Shown here: piece by piece, positions 8,374 to 16,519 of the stretch
Layout of the letters: each line of letters starts with the position of its first letter
Numbering within the stretch: the stretch's first letter is position 1
NCBI GenBank assembly: GCA_027002875.1
Contig: JALWZC010000065.1
Location: forward strand, 22,965 to 60,368
Source of the DNA: Desulfurococcales archaeon
Lineage (GTDB): Archaea > Thermoproteota > Thermoprotei_A > Sulfolobales > Desulfurococcaceae
Length of the DNA stretch: 37,404 bases
Direction of reading: 5' to 3'
Made by a program: the position numbers and the translations under genes
Notes under the pieces: generated by a model
Told to the model about the DNA's origin: nothing
Database searches by the model: none
The model's input: the letters and a program-made list of their open reading frames with translations, nothing else

Positions 8374-9768
8374 TTGTATGATCCGGATAAGATCCTGCAT
8401 TATGCGGAGAATATTGGAGTAGACTATATAGATGTCCGGATTAACAGGAAGATCTATGAGAACATCCTGCTCGATAACGGCGTTGTCAGAGAGTATAGTC
8501 TTAATGAAGTCATGGGTCTAGGCGTTCGCGTACTAGTTGATGGCTATATGGGTTTTGCAGCGACTAATAAGCCTGACTCGGAGTCTTATAAGGAAGTCGT
8601 GGATAACGCTGTCAAGGCAGCTAGAGCCCTAAGGACTTCGGGTAGGAAGACACGGCTCTACCCGCGCCGTACTAGTAAGGATCGAGTTGTATCAAGATAT
8701 GTTAAAGACCCCTTAGACGTTGATAGTGAGTCTAAGATCAGATTGCTCAGGGAGATCTATGGGTCTACTAGGAGTGTTGAAGGCATTGTTAGTTCTACGG
8801 TGAGATACGGCTTCGAGCTTGACGAGAGGCTCTTTGTTTCCAGCTGGGGTGATCGCGTCGAGACCACTACGAGGCTAATAGGTATAGGGGTGCTGGAAGT
8901 CGGTAAATCGGGTAATGTAATGGAGAGGATTTGGGATTCCGAATCCCGCGTCGCAGGGTGGGAGTTTATCGAGGGCATGGATTGGAATAACTTCGCGAAG
9001 GAGGTAGCCCAGCTAGCCGTTGAAGCCTCAAAGGCACCGGTTGTTAAGCCCGGTAAGTATACCGCGATACTGGACAACGAGATCGTTGGCCTCCTCCTAC
9101 ACGAAGCCTTCGGCCATGCAACCGAGGGCGACGAGGTAGAGTCCGGAACCAGTATCTTGAAGGATCGGATTGGTGAGAAGGTTGCTAGCGAACACGTAAC
9201 GATCGTTGATGACGGGAGCATTGAGGGAGGCTTCTACCTAGCCTACGATGATGAGGGTACTAGGAAGGTTAGGGTTGCAACGGTTGAAAAAGGTGTTTTA
9301 AAGACTTACCTGCACAGTTTATCGACCGCTGTAGAGCTGGGCGGTAAGCCTACCGGTAATGCTAGGGCTGAAAACTTCGCTAAGCCGATACTTGTAAGGC
9401 AGACGAATACCTATATGGAGCCGGGTGATTGGAGCGTCGAGGAATTATTCAATGATACTGGCTCCGGGATATATATTCGGGGCCGGGGTGCTATGGGTGG
9501 ACAAGTTGATCCATCAGTAGGGACCTTTACCTTCACGGCAGGGCCGAGCTATATCATTGAGAACGGTGAGCCGGTAAGGCTTGTACGTGGAGTAATGATG
9601 TCTGGAATGATCCTTGAAACGCTTAAGAACGTTGATGCAGTAGCTAAAGACCTAGTTGTTAAGACGAGTGTTTTCGGCGGCTGCGGTAAGGGAGGACAAC
9701 TTGCCCGCGTTGGCGATGGCGGGCCACATATACGTGTTCGTGGATTAACAGTTGGTGGAGGTAGGTAG
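8374..9768 (+). CDS. tldD: TldD family metalloprotease subunit
   Basis: 464 residues, the usual TldD length. TldD and TldE form a heterodimeric metalloprotease that, in bacteria, degrades or trims small unfolded or modified peptides. The zinc motif HExxxH is seen as HEAFGH at residues 243-248. A later conserved Cys (C437, in FGGCGKGG) matches the third metal ligand of the family. The start is TTG 8374, supported by GGTG 8 bases upstream. tldE follows four bases after the stop, so the two are co-transcribed. The archaeal substrate is unknown. Confidence 0.95.
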   Translation: MYDPDKILHYAENIGVDYIDVRINRKIYENILLDNGVVREYSLNEVMGLGVRVLVDGYMGFAATNKPDSESYKEVVDNAVKAARALRTSGRKTRLYPRRTSKDRVVSRYVKDPLDVDSESKIRLLREIYGSTRSVEGIVSSTVRYGFELDERLFVSSWGDRVETTTRLIGIGVLEVGKSGNVMERIWDSESRVAGWEFIEGMDWNNFAKEVAQLAVEASKAPVVKPGKYTAILDNEIVGLLLHEAFGHATEGDEVESGTSILKDRIGEKVASEHVTIVDDGSIEGGFYLAYDDEGTRKVRVATVEKGVLKTYLHSLSTAVELGGKPTGNARAENFAKPILVRQTNTYMEPGDWSVEELFNDTGSGIYIRGRGAMGGQVDPSVGTFTFTAGPSYIIENGEPVRLVRGVMMSGMILETLKNVDAVAKDLVVKTSVFGGCGKGGQLARVGDGGPHIRVRGLTVGGGR

Positions 9769-9772
9769 AGGA

Positions 9773-11140
9773 ATGCGTGAATACATGCTACGCTTAGCCG
9801 AGGAATTCTTCCGTGCACTAGAAAAGTATGGTGTTGATGAAGCCGAATTCTATGGCTCATGGTCTAACAATGTATTAATAGATATAAGCAATGGGAGAAT
9901 ACAGAGGGTTAGCATTAGGGTTACCGGCGACTATGGTTTAAGAGCGTGTATTGGTAAACGAGTAGCGGGGTTATCCTCAAGTAATTTGTCCCCGAACATC
10001 GATGATTTAGCGCGGAGGCTCGCTAAGATCATAAAGGCTTCTCCAGAGGATAAAGACTGGCACGGCTTCTCAAAGGGTTACCGGAGAGGTGTTCTCGCAA
10101 GGATTTATGATGAAAAACTAGCCAATACGAGCCCCGAGGATATGATCGAGAAGCTTAAACACTACATGGAGACATCGATCGAGGCCGCAAGGTCTAAGGG
10201 CGGGGAAGACGTCCGAATACCCTCCGGGATGACTAGCTATGGATCAGGCGGATTAATAGTTGCTAACAGTATTGGCGAACACTTATATGATGAATCAACG
10301 AGTATGCTCATATACTATGAAGTTAAAACGAGGCGTAGCGGTGGAGAAGCAAGTTTTGAAACAATGTATATTGGTAGAAAGCTCGAGGAGGACAGAGTTC
10401 TTAGGGAGGCTAGGCGGGGAGGAGAGTACAGCGTATTATTCATAGGTGCTAAGCCTGTTCCAAGCGGGAATTACAAGTTATTATTAGACCAGTATAATGC
10501 GGCGGCATTCATCGAGACGGCATTGATCCCGGCTTTTTCAGCGTTGAACGTGCAGGAGAAGCGTAGTCCTCTACGCGGGAGGCTTGGGCAGAGGGTCCTT
10601 GGCGAAAACATATCTATTATAGATGATCCAGGTATTGATTGGGGTGTTGGTAGCAGGAGTTTCGATGATGAAGGAGTACCTACTAGGAGGAAATACATAG
10701 TGAATAATGGATTACTGGAGACATATCTCTACGACCACTATACTGCTAGCCGGGAGGGGAGGAGTAGTACTGGTAATGGGTTCCGGAGAAACCCGGGATC
10801 ACCGCCTACACCTGGACCCACTAACATCGTATTTGAAACCGATAAGGCTTGGAGCTGGGATGAGCTAGTCTCTAGTATTGATCGTGGATTAATAGTGCAT
10901 GGAATGATCGGCTACTGGATGTCGAACCCGGTAAACGGCTCCACGCAGGCAACGATTAGTCATGGACTACTAGTTGAGAAAGGTGAAGTAGTTCACCCGG
11001 TTAAGGGCGTTGTTATCGGCGGTAACATCTACGATTGGCTAAGCAAGGATCTAGTGGGTATCGGCAAAGAACTACTATCTATCGGAAACATGTATATGCG
11101 GCCATTACTGGTAGCTAACGTTGGCGTTGCAGGTAAATAA
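9773..11140 (+). CDS. TldE/PmbA family protease partner subunit
   Basis: 455 residues from ATG 9773. An in-frame TTG at 9752 lies inside tldD and is less likely, because GGAGGT and AGAGGA sit just before the ATG. It shares the TldD fold, including a C-terminal DDEG region (SFDDEGVPTRRK), but lacks the HExxxH motif, as expected for the non-catalytic TldE/PmbA partner. A TGNGFRRNPGS stretch matches the family's substrate-groove region. It is translated directly after tldD. A T6 run at 11148-11153 follows the stop and probably ends the transcript. Confidence 0.92.
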   Translation: MREYMLRLAEEFFRALEKYGVDEAEFYGSWSNNVLIDISNGRIQRVSIRVTGDYGLRACIGKRVAGLSSSNLSPNIDDLARRLAKIIKASPEDKDWHGFSKGYRRGVLARIYDEKLANTSPEDMIEKLKHYMETSIEAARSKGGEDVRIPSGMTSYGSGGLIVANSIGEHLYDESTSMLIYYEVKTRRSGGEASFETMYIGRKLEEDRVLREARRGGEYSVLFIGAKPVPSGNYKLLLDQYNAAAFIETALIPAFSALNVQEKRSPLRGRLGQRVLGENISIIDDPGIDWGVGSRSFDDEGVPTRRKYIVNNGLLETYLYDHYTASREGRSSTGNGFRRNPGSPPTPGPTNIVFETDKAWSWDELVSSIDRGLIVHGMIGYWMSNPVNGSTQATISHGLLVEKGEVVHPVKGVVIGGNIYDWLSKDLVGIGKELLSIGNMYMRPLLVANVGVAGK

Positions 11141-11147
11141 CGCCCTA

Positions 11148-11153
11148 TTTTTT
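11148..11153 (+). terminator. Oligo-T terminator after tldE
   Basis: T6 preceded by CGCCCTA, 8 bases after the tldE stop, between convergent genes. The last two bases overlap the stop codon of birA. Confidence 0.4.
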
Positions 11154-12063
11154 ACTCTAAGTGTCTCAACTGGTAAGTCTCCGTCGCGTCTATCTTGATT
11201 ACACCCTTATCGGTCTCGAGTATTAGTGATCCATACTCATCAATACCCTTGGCTATGCCCTCTATCCTTGAGCCATTCATCATTATTGCCTGTACCCTTC
11301 TATTAAGCGTTGACAGGTATTCTCTGTATTCTTCTCTGATCTCATCCGGCTTCTCGGCTAGCTTGGGGGCCCTACTAATCCATCCAATTATCATTGATAA
11401 TACCCGGTTACGCGGGGTAATACCGCCCAATACATCTTTCAAAGAAACAGCTTCCTCCACCGGAGGCTTATTATTCACGTTAAGGCCTACGCCGATATAA
11501 GCGATTATCTGCTCCTTGAAGGCTTCTGCTTCAACCAGTATGCCCGCAAGTTTTTTATCATCTACTATGACATCATTAGGCCACTTAATCCAGGCATCAA
11601 CACCTATGTTTTTACGGAGTATCCTTACCAGTATTGTTGGTACTAGGACTGGCAGCATCGAAGCCGTAGATGGATCAACCATTACTTTAAGAGTTATCCA
11701 TAACCCGCCGAGACCTGTAACCCATGTTTTACCTGTGCGGCCCTTACCCCATAACATGTATTCGGCTACTATAACAGTCCACGGCGGGTGTCCACGGGCA
11801 GCATCCTGCGTTGAGCCTAGCAGTGATCTATGAATAATAGTCCAACCCCAGGGTTTAATATAGGATGGTATATCGGCTGGGTTCCAGAATACTCTACCAC
11901 TACTGATCTCTAACATGTAGTGCTGGGATAGTTCTTCGAGGAGGCTTTCTACAACCGGTTGCTTAACCCCTATCTCCCATCCAAGCTCTCTAATAACCCA
12001 CTCATTCCTATCGATAAGGTGTTTTATGAGTAGTAGCTGGAGAACTGTTTTCTCAGGTATCAA
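11152..12063 (-). CDS. birA: Biotin-protein ligase (BirA/BPL)
   Basis: 303 residues. It attaches biotin to the carboxyl-carrier subunit of biotin enzymes via biotinyl-AMP. An N-terminal winged-helix-like region (about residues 8-60) precedes the catalytic domain. Catalytic marks: STQ (84-86), a Gly-rich biotinyl-AMP loop GKGRTGKTW (106-114), KWPND (160-164) and KLAGIL with the conserved Lys at 171. The loop differs from the common GRGRRGRxW, with Thr and Lys at usual Arg positions. Translation starts at a TTG that overlaps the previous stop (TTGA at 12060-12063), so coupling is likely. The winged helix suggests, but does not prove, that it also represses biotin-related genes. Confidence 0.93.
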   Translation of the reverse strand: MIPEKTVLQLLLIKHLIDRNEWVIRELGWEIGVKQPVVESLLEELSQHYMLEISSGRVFWNPADIPSYIKPWGWTIIHRSLLGSTQDAARGHPPWTVIVAEYMLWGKGRTGKTWVTGLGGLWITLKVMVDPSTASMLPVLVPTILVRILRKNIGVDAWIKWPNDVIVDDKKLAGILVEAEAFKEQIIAYIGVGLNVNNKPPVEEAVSLKDVLGGITPRNRVLSMIIGWISRAPKLAEKPDEIREEYREYLSTLNRRVQAIMMNGSRIEGIAKGIDEYGSLILETDKGVIKIDATETYQLRHLE

Positions 12064-12743
12064 TAGCCTAATACCCCCCTTGCTCTTCTAAGTATTTCAT
12101 TTATTCCTAGTATATATGGTAGATTTGGATAAAACCTCCTAAGCACTTCATACAAATTAACGATGGGCGCATAACCAGGCCCCCTACCACTCAAATCAAC
12201 CACACCCCTAACCCATAACTGCGAGAGCATCCTTAACAATAGTGATCTCTTCTCCTCGAATTCCAGCGCGGCCTTATACTCGTTGGGCAGGTATAGTTGG
12301 GGCCAGTTAGGATACCTTGAAATAAGGTTTACGAGGTATTCCCTATCATTTTTTATAACTGGGCATTTAATACTTAACCCGTACTCGGCTGTTGAGAATA
12401 CTGTTTTACTATTATCATCGATTGTATATCTTATCTCCCTGGGCACGTATGGGTAGCTCCTACATATCAGTGGTTTGTATATGTCATTGATCATGCACAA
12501 GTTATCATCTCTGAGGAAGACGCACTTACCATCAACAAGCTCCATCGCGTAGCTCAGCGCTATCCAAACATTACTCCTCCTATCGAAAACCCTGTATCCA
12601 GGCCTGCTCTTATACGGTTTATTAAGCATTCCAGCTAGCTCCCTAAGGATTACTTCTTCGTATGGTAGTATTGTTACTGGTGAAGCCCTACAGCATTCAC
12701 CGCACAATGTACACTTGAATACTTTTAGACTAGTTGTTTTCAA
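12060..12743 (-). CDS. CxxCxxCC cluster protein (YkgJ/UPF0153 family)
   Basis: 227 residues from TTG 12743. The N-terminal CTLCGECC (residues 11-18) plus later C-x-F, C-x-I and KPLICRSYP cysteines match the YkgJ/UPF0153 family of metal- or iron-sulphur-binding proteins. The family's role is poorly defined. Positioned between nadM and birA with a 4-base overlap into birA and a 17-base gap from nadM, it is likely part of a cofactor-related transcript. The C-terminal third is family-variable and has no motif. Confidence 0.85.
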   Translation of the reverse strand: MKTTSLKVFKCTLCGECCRASPVTILPYEEVILRELAGMLNKPYKSRPGYRVFDRRSNVWIALSYAMELVDGKCVFLRDDNLCMINDIYKPLICRSYPYVPREIRYTIDDNSKTVFSTAEYGLSIKCPVIKNDREYLVNLISRYPNWPQLYLPNEYKAALEFEEKRSLLLRMLSQLWVRGVVDLSGRGPGYAPIVNLYEVLRRFYPNLPYILGINEILRRARGVLGY

Positions 12744-12760
12744 ACCCTATACCCGTCCCG

Positions 12761-13321
12761 TTAAGCTGTAGCGTAGTATCCTGGAAGCTTTTCTTTCAGA
12801 AGCATTCTAACCCTATTAACACCATCAATCCTCTCAATGATCTCAGCTACAGGCGGTGGTACTAGTTTCTTCCACTCCGGGTTTCCCTCAGCCATTAATT
12901 TCCTAATCACTGTCCCCCTATAATTTGATCTTGGTAGTTCGGGAGGCTTTATCACCGTATAGCCCTCCTCGTGGAATATCCTCTGTATGATCGGGTTTAG
13001 CGTTACAACGTATTTAAACGGGGGACTGTAGAGCTTGACGTAGTGTACAGCTACCCTGCTAACCTCGAGCGTCGGCAGTGTTACGGTTATAAGCCTGTCT
13101 AGGCTTATATTGCTCCATTTAAGCGACTCCCTGATCATCTCGATCCTTTCACCAGCGGTGAAAGGGTTCTCCGGCGTGTGGCTCTGGCTAGCCATTCCGA
13201 CAACTACTACAACCTCGCTACTCTGCTTGAAACAGTATTTTAACACGTTTAAGTGTCCATAGTGTAGCGGCTGGAACCTTGCTATCATCATGCATCTATC
13301 GCTACTGGTCAACGCGATCAT
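12761..13321 (-). CDS. nadM: Nicotinamide-nucleotide adenylyltransferase (archaeal NadM type)
   Basis: 186 residues. It makes NAD from NMN and ATP. The nucleotidyltransferase signature is RFQPLHYGHL (GRFQPxHxGH type) near residues 15-24, followed by SQSHTPENPFTAGER near 46-60 and the C-terminal YRGTVIRKL phosphate-binding motif. The start at ATG 13321 is supported by a TATA-like element 26 bases upstream, giving a leaderless message. Tandem ATGs at 13291 and 13288 would remove an N-terminal stretch of 10-11 residues and give the N-terminus common in the family. It is the first gene of the nadM-YkgJ-birA run. Confidence 0.93.
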   Translation of the reverse strand: MIALTSSDRCMMIARFQPLHYGHLNVLKYCFKQSSEVVVVVGMASQSHTPENPFTAGERIEMIRESLKWSNISLDRLITVTLPTLEVSRVAVHYVKLYSPPFKYVVTLNPIIQRIFHEEGYTVIKPPELPRSNYRGTVIRKLMAEGNPEWKKLVPPPVAEIIERIDGVNRVRMLLKEKLPGYYATA

Positions 13322-13345
13322 ACCCGTTCGATCATTTTTCGAAGA

Positions 13346-13354
13346 GTATTTATC
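13346..13354 (-). promoter_or_regulatory. TATA box for nadM (leaderless)
   Basis: GATAAATAC on the minus strand ends about 26 bases before ATG 13321. That is the spacing expected when transcription begins at the start codon. Confidence 0.45.
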
Positions 13355-13395
13355 CGTTGGTATTCTATGGTTATCCTAGGAATAAATTATTTGGT

Positions 13396-14052
13396 ATGCG
13401 TAGCGGGGTTTTCCAGGCCTTGGCTTCTAGTATTGTATCTATGAGTGAGTGGTTATCCCTGCTCATCGCTTCGATCGTTATAGCACTAGTATTTGGCTCC
13501 GGGGTTTTACTTAGAGGTGATCTAATTAGCTTCACTATTGTAACCCTCGGCGCTATACTAGCGGTTATACCCCATGAGCTTATGCATCGGTGGAGCGCTA
13601 GGAGGCTTGGCTGTTATAGTAGATACGTATTATACCCTATGGGTTTACTCTTAACGCTTGCAACAGCAGTACCCTTCATACCCTTCAAGATAATCCTCCC
13701 CGGCTTCGTCGTTATCAGCTGTGGTGTTATTAGTGGTAGAAGGGCTAAGTGGATCGATGGCGTTACTAGTTTTGCAGGGCCGGTTACAAACATCTTCTTA
13801 TCCGCTATCTCCCTGACCCTACTGAAAATATTGCTGCAGGCCCCGCTAGTATATTATTATAGTGGATGGTTCAGGCTACTGCTCGCCTTCCTAGGTTTTT
13901 CAGCCCTCTTAAACGCTTGGGTAGGCTTCTTCAACCTACTGCCCGTTCCCCCACTAGACGGTTCCAAGATTATACGTTGGAAGCCCCTACTATGGCTTCT
14001 ATCATTTGTAATCTCAATAATATTATTGATCGCTACGGGTTTCTCCTTCTAG
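13396..14052 (+). CDS. M50 family site-2 metalloprotease
   Basis: 218 residues from ATG 13396. A longer in-frame version from TTG 13279 would run back into nadM and adds only low-quality sequence. This intramembrane zinc protease has HELMH (HExxH, residues 60-64) in its second hydrophobic segment and NLLPVPPLDG near residue 185, the second conserved M50 motif supplying the Asp metal ligand. Five to six membrane segments are visible. No PDZ domain is present, so it belongs to the short archaeal group. Targets are unknown; such proteases often release membrane-bound regulators. Confidence 0.88.
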   Translation: MRSGVFQALASSIVSMSEWLSLLIASIVIALVFGSGVLLRGDLISFTIVTLGAILAVIPHELMHRWSARRLGCYSRYVLYPMGLLLTLATAVPFIPFKIILPGFVVISCGVISGRRAKWIDGVTSFAGPVTNIFLSAISLTLLKILLQAPLVYYYSGWFRLLLAFLGFSALLNAWVGFFNLLPVPPLDGSKIIRWKPLLWLLSFVISIILLIATGFSF

Positions 14053-14110
14053 CCCGCTTTATAACTACCTGGTATCTCCTAGTGGAATCCCGGAATAAGG
14101 TGTTTATAGT

Positions 14111-14527
14111 TTGAGCATTGTCGGCGAGAGCAGGGGGTTGAGTATAGACCGCAGATTTGTTATGATCATATTATTCCTAGTCTTCTTTTTATCAACCCTA
14201 TGGTTCGCGAGAATGGGGCTAAACGCTCCTCGCCCCAGTATTAGTGCTGGAACGGGTATTAGGGTTGAGGCTTACTGGTCTAACACTACTTGCCTATTAT
14301 TAAGCGTGAATAATACTTATGGTAACAGGATAGTGGTCGACACAGTTAGGATAGGAAACCATACTTTCAGTATCGGAAAAACCCTTGCTCCACATGAAAA
14401 CCTATCGCTACGCCTGTGCAGCGTTAAGATCAATGGCGGGCTTGGGAGTATTACCTATACCGTTAATGGACGAAAGAGTTATAGGTTGTTTATGATCCCC
14501 GTTAAAGGGGGACGCTTAAATTATTAA
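14111..14527 (+). CDS. Small N-terminally anchored extracytoplasmic protein
   Basis: 138 residues from TTG 14111, or 129 from TTG 14138. The second start fits better with the TATA-like TTTATAGT at 14103-14110 and the GGGGG just before it. One membrane helix (about residues 16-33) is followed by a beta-rich domain with N-x-T/S sites and two Cys (in TTCLLL and RLCSV) that could form a disulphide. The strand pattern suggests an immunoglobulin-like fold. The 3' end overlaps the convergent membrane gene by 12 bases. Function is unknown. Confidence 0.65.
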   Translation: MSIVGESRGLSIDRRFVMIILFLVFFLSTLWFARMGLNAPRPSISAGTGIRVEAYWSNTTCLLLSVNNTYGNRIVVDTVRIGNHTFSIGKTLAPHENLSLRLCSVKINGGLGSITYTVNGRKSYRLFMIPVKGGRLNY

Positions 14528-15298
14528 CTGCTCTTCCCCCGATTCCTCTCTTCCGCCTTTCTCGAGTATTACGGCTTCTTTACGGTATTCCTCGAATTTA
14601 TGGAACCTGTACGCTATTAATATGTAGGTTATCAGCCCTACTACGAATAATAGTATAGACTGTACTACGAGTGGAAGTATTGCTGCAAGTAGTTTCATAA
14701 GTATTGTTACCTGTGGTTGCGGAGTATTCGTCGTCCCGGCCTCCTTGACGCGTATTAGGTATTCTTTAAATTCTCTCAGCCCGTTAGCAGTTGCGATCTT
14801 AGCCGGTAAGCCTAGGTATGCTAGTATAACCATGAATACTAGTAGGATAATAATATATAGAGGCATAGCTCCCCCAGTCTTATCTCTAATAGCCTTAAAA
14901 CCAAGTAATTCCAGGAATAGCCCCGTACCCGCTAGTATCGGAGCTAGTAGTGACATGGGATTCGTCAACTGGTAGATTAGAAAGTCAACGAGCTTTACGG
15001 ATTGATCGATTAATTGATCCAGTGTAACCGTTCCACCTGTCTGTATTGAAGGCGTAGATAAACCAGTTATCTGCCCATTTAGAGCATCCAAGACTATTCC
15101 GGATAATAATAGTATTGATCCTATCATTGCCGCCTTGAAGTATCTATGCTGGAACCATTCCTTATCTAGTTTAAACCAGCCTATCGCTGTGAGTACTGCT
15201 CCAACAGTATTTACTAATGGTATTATTCTAAGTATGTATCCTATTAGGAGTATTTTAGAGGTCTTCGATGGATATTTCCGGAATATTTCTTCTGCCAT
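14516..15298 (-). CDS. Polytopic membrane protein, last gene of an unknown cluster
   Basis: 260 residues from ATG 15298. An in-frame ATG at 15307 adds three, but GAGGATGA sits 5 bases before 15298. Five to six membrane helices are visible (about residues 15-40, 55-75, 105-130, 145-165 and 205-235), with a Thr/Gly-rich loop after the second and a long charged C-terminal tail (FHKFEEYRKE onward). The start lies inside the upstream gene, a 44-base overlap, so the four minus-strand genes from 16389 to 14516 form one transcript. It resembles uncharacterised crenarchaeal integral membrane families, but I cannot assign one. Confidence 0.7.
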   Translation of the reverse strand: MAEEIFRKYPSKTSKILLIGYILRIIPLVNTVGAVLTAIGWFKLDKEWFQHRYFKAAMIGSILLLSGIVLDALNGQITGLSTPSIQTGGTVTLDQLIDQSVKLVDFLIYQLTNPMSLLAPILAGTGLFLELLGFKAIRDKTGGAMPLYIIILLVFMVILAYLGLPAKIATANGLREFKEYLIRVKEAGTTNTPQPQVTILMKLLAAILPLVVQSILLFVVGLITYILIAYRFHKFEEYRKEAVILEKGGREESGEEQLII

Positions 15299-15677
15299 TA
15301 TTCTCATCCTCGAGTATTTTCTCCATAATAGATATTATTTCCCTACTCCTCTCATAGGTGTAGTGGTTTATGCATTGTTTTATCATTTCATCCCTCATCT
15401 TTGCATAGTCTTCTTTCCTAATGTTACCCCTATGGAATAGGTTTTCGATCTCCATTAAACACTCTCTTTCCAAGTCGTGGAATTTAGGCTTTACAATGTA
15501 TATGTGCGGGTATCTTGGATCGACGTAGCCTATCCAAACCTTCCCCATTAACCCGGTTTTTCCGAGTAGTTTCCTAACTTTATCGTGCTCCTCTTTTTCA
15601 TAGATGAAGCAATTATAGTGTTTAAACGCGTTGATCATTCTCTTCAATAGTTCCTTCTCCCAGTCTTCTAGCTTCAA
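15255..15677 (-). CDS. Hypothetical soluble protein, third gene of the unknown cluster
   Basis: 140 residues from TTG 15677, overlapping the previous stop as TTGA. The protein is charged and mainly helical, with a short beta section near residues 45-65 (KVWIGYVDPRYPHIYIVKP). Three scattered Cys have no metal-binding spacing. The long helix around residues 75-125 is rich in Glu, Lys and Arg and could be a coiled coil. No family is recognised. Tight overlap with both neighbours implies co-expression. Confidence 0.65.
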   Translation of the reverse strand: MKLEDWEKELLKRMINAFKHYNCFIYEKEEHDKVRKLLGKTGLMGKVWIGYVDPRYPHIYIVKPKFHDLERECLMEIENLFHRGNIRKEDYAKMRDEMIKQCINHYTYERSREIISIMEKILEDENNGRRNIPEISIEDL

Positions 15678-16105
15678 TGTTTTTCATCACCAAGCCTAGT
15701 CTTCTTAACCGGTATTCGGAGCTTCTCGACGAACAAGCGAATTATCCATGCATATACTGGGTTTCCAATGCTCCGCCGGAGTTCTCCATCCCTATACTTT
15801 GCCCTGTATACTAGTTCGCCCTTATAATTATAAACCGAGATTTCCCCGACTACTTTCCCGAGAAAGTTCTTGATGAATCGTGCTTGTATCAGGAACTCTC
15901 CATGGCCTAGTTTTACTAGGTACTTTCTAGCTTCCCCCCTCCTATAGGTCGGCTCCGCATCCTCTCCTCTAATAATTCTCTCCGAGGCCCTGCTTAGGGG
16001 TATTAGTCCCTTCTCCCTACTATAGATATATACTAGTCTCCTAGCTACGTGTTTACCAGTCTTGCTCTTACTCTTCTCTTCGAGCGCTTCTATTACCGAC
16101 TCCAT
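15674..16105 (-). CDS. Hypothetical basic protein, second gene of the unknown cluster
   Basis: 143 residues from ATG 16105, with GAGGATGA three bases upstream. It is strongly basic. The first half is helical. The second half has a beta meander (GEISVYNYKGELVYRAKYRDGE read as two adjoining hairpins) and a final amphipathic helix. It overlaps the upstream gene by 13 bases and the next by 4. No motif or family is recognised. The basic charge would suit nucleic-acid or membrane-surface contact, but that is conjecture. Confidence 0.65.
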   Translation of the reverse strand: MESVIEALEEKSKSKTGKHVARRLVYIYSREKGLIPLSRASERIIRGEDAEPTYRRGEARKYLVKLGHGEFLIQARFIKNFLGKVVGEISVYNYKGELVYRAKYRDGELRRSIGNPVYAWIIRLFVEKLRIPVKKTRLGDEKH

Positions 16106-16389
16106 GCTTCATCCTCTACAACTAGTATATTACCAGCTTTAAGCTCTATAATCGGCTTCTCACCATGTACGACGAGTACTACTGGTGAATCCGCTATCTG
16201 CCTTGAAATCCTTGTTTCGGGTACTCTTAATACTACTTGTTTAACACCCTTATACTCTCTAGATTCTTCTAGTTTACCCTCATCATTGTAGATTGCTATT
16301 TTTACATTGTATTCCTCGGGTTTATAGTGTAGGCTTAAAAGTATTTTAGGCATAACTGGTTCCTCCAAGCCTTCATAGTTGTATTCCAT
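16093..16389 (-). CDS. Small beta-rich protein, first gene of the unknown cluster
   Basis: 98 residues from ATG 16389. It is acidic and almost all beta: repeating hydrophobic-hydrophilic strands from residue 14 (KILLSLHY) to 88 (NILVVED). The ATG sits 26 bases from a TATA box, so the mRNA is leaderless, and the three genes below follow by overlap. Size and strand pattern recall a small beta-sandwich or a subunit of a larger complex. No family is recognised. Confidence 0.65.
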   Translation of the reverse strand: MEYNYEGLEEPVMPKILLSLHYKPEEYNVKIAIYNDEGKLEESREYKGVKQVVLRVPETRISRQIADSPVVLVVHGEKPIIELKAGNILVVEDEAWSR

Positions 16390-16414
16390 TATACACTATA
16401 TTCCCCCGGTAAAA

Positions 16415-16422
16415 CTATAAAG
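16415..16422. promoter_or_regulatory. TATA element shared by divergent genes
   Basis: CTATAAAG on the plus strand reads CTTTATAG on the minus strand. On the minus side it lies 26 bases from ATG 16389, the leaderless distance. On the plus side it would start a message of about 75 bases of leader before ATG 16520. One element could serve both, or the plus gene could use CTTTTTATC at 16441-16449. Confidence 0.45.
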
Positions 16423-16502
16423 GGATTCGTGGGGTATTCGCTTTTTATCCCTACCCATATCAATATAGGGGTTGGGGAGTCTGCCCTGCTTCCACGCGCC
16501 CT

Positions 16503-16509
16503 GGAGGTG
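16503..16509 (+). promoter_or_regulatory. Ribosome binding site deciding the start at 16520
   Basis: GGAGGTG, a full match to the archaeal anti-Shine-Dalgarno, lies 10 bases before ATG 16520. It favours this start over the longer in-frame version from 16472, whose extra 16 residues are Cys-rich and unlike protein sequence. Confidence 0.6.
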
Positions 16510-16519
16510 TTGCATAGGT

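Noticed and set aside
13279-13395. Longer start of the M50 protease
   Set aside because: It would overlap the nadM start and promoter on the other strand and adds residues not typical of the family.
16472-16519. Longer start of the small gene at 16520
   Set aside because: The extra 16 residues are Cys-rich and unlike protein, and the ideal GGAGGTG site lies inside them, 10 bases before ATG 16520.
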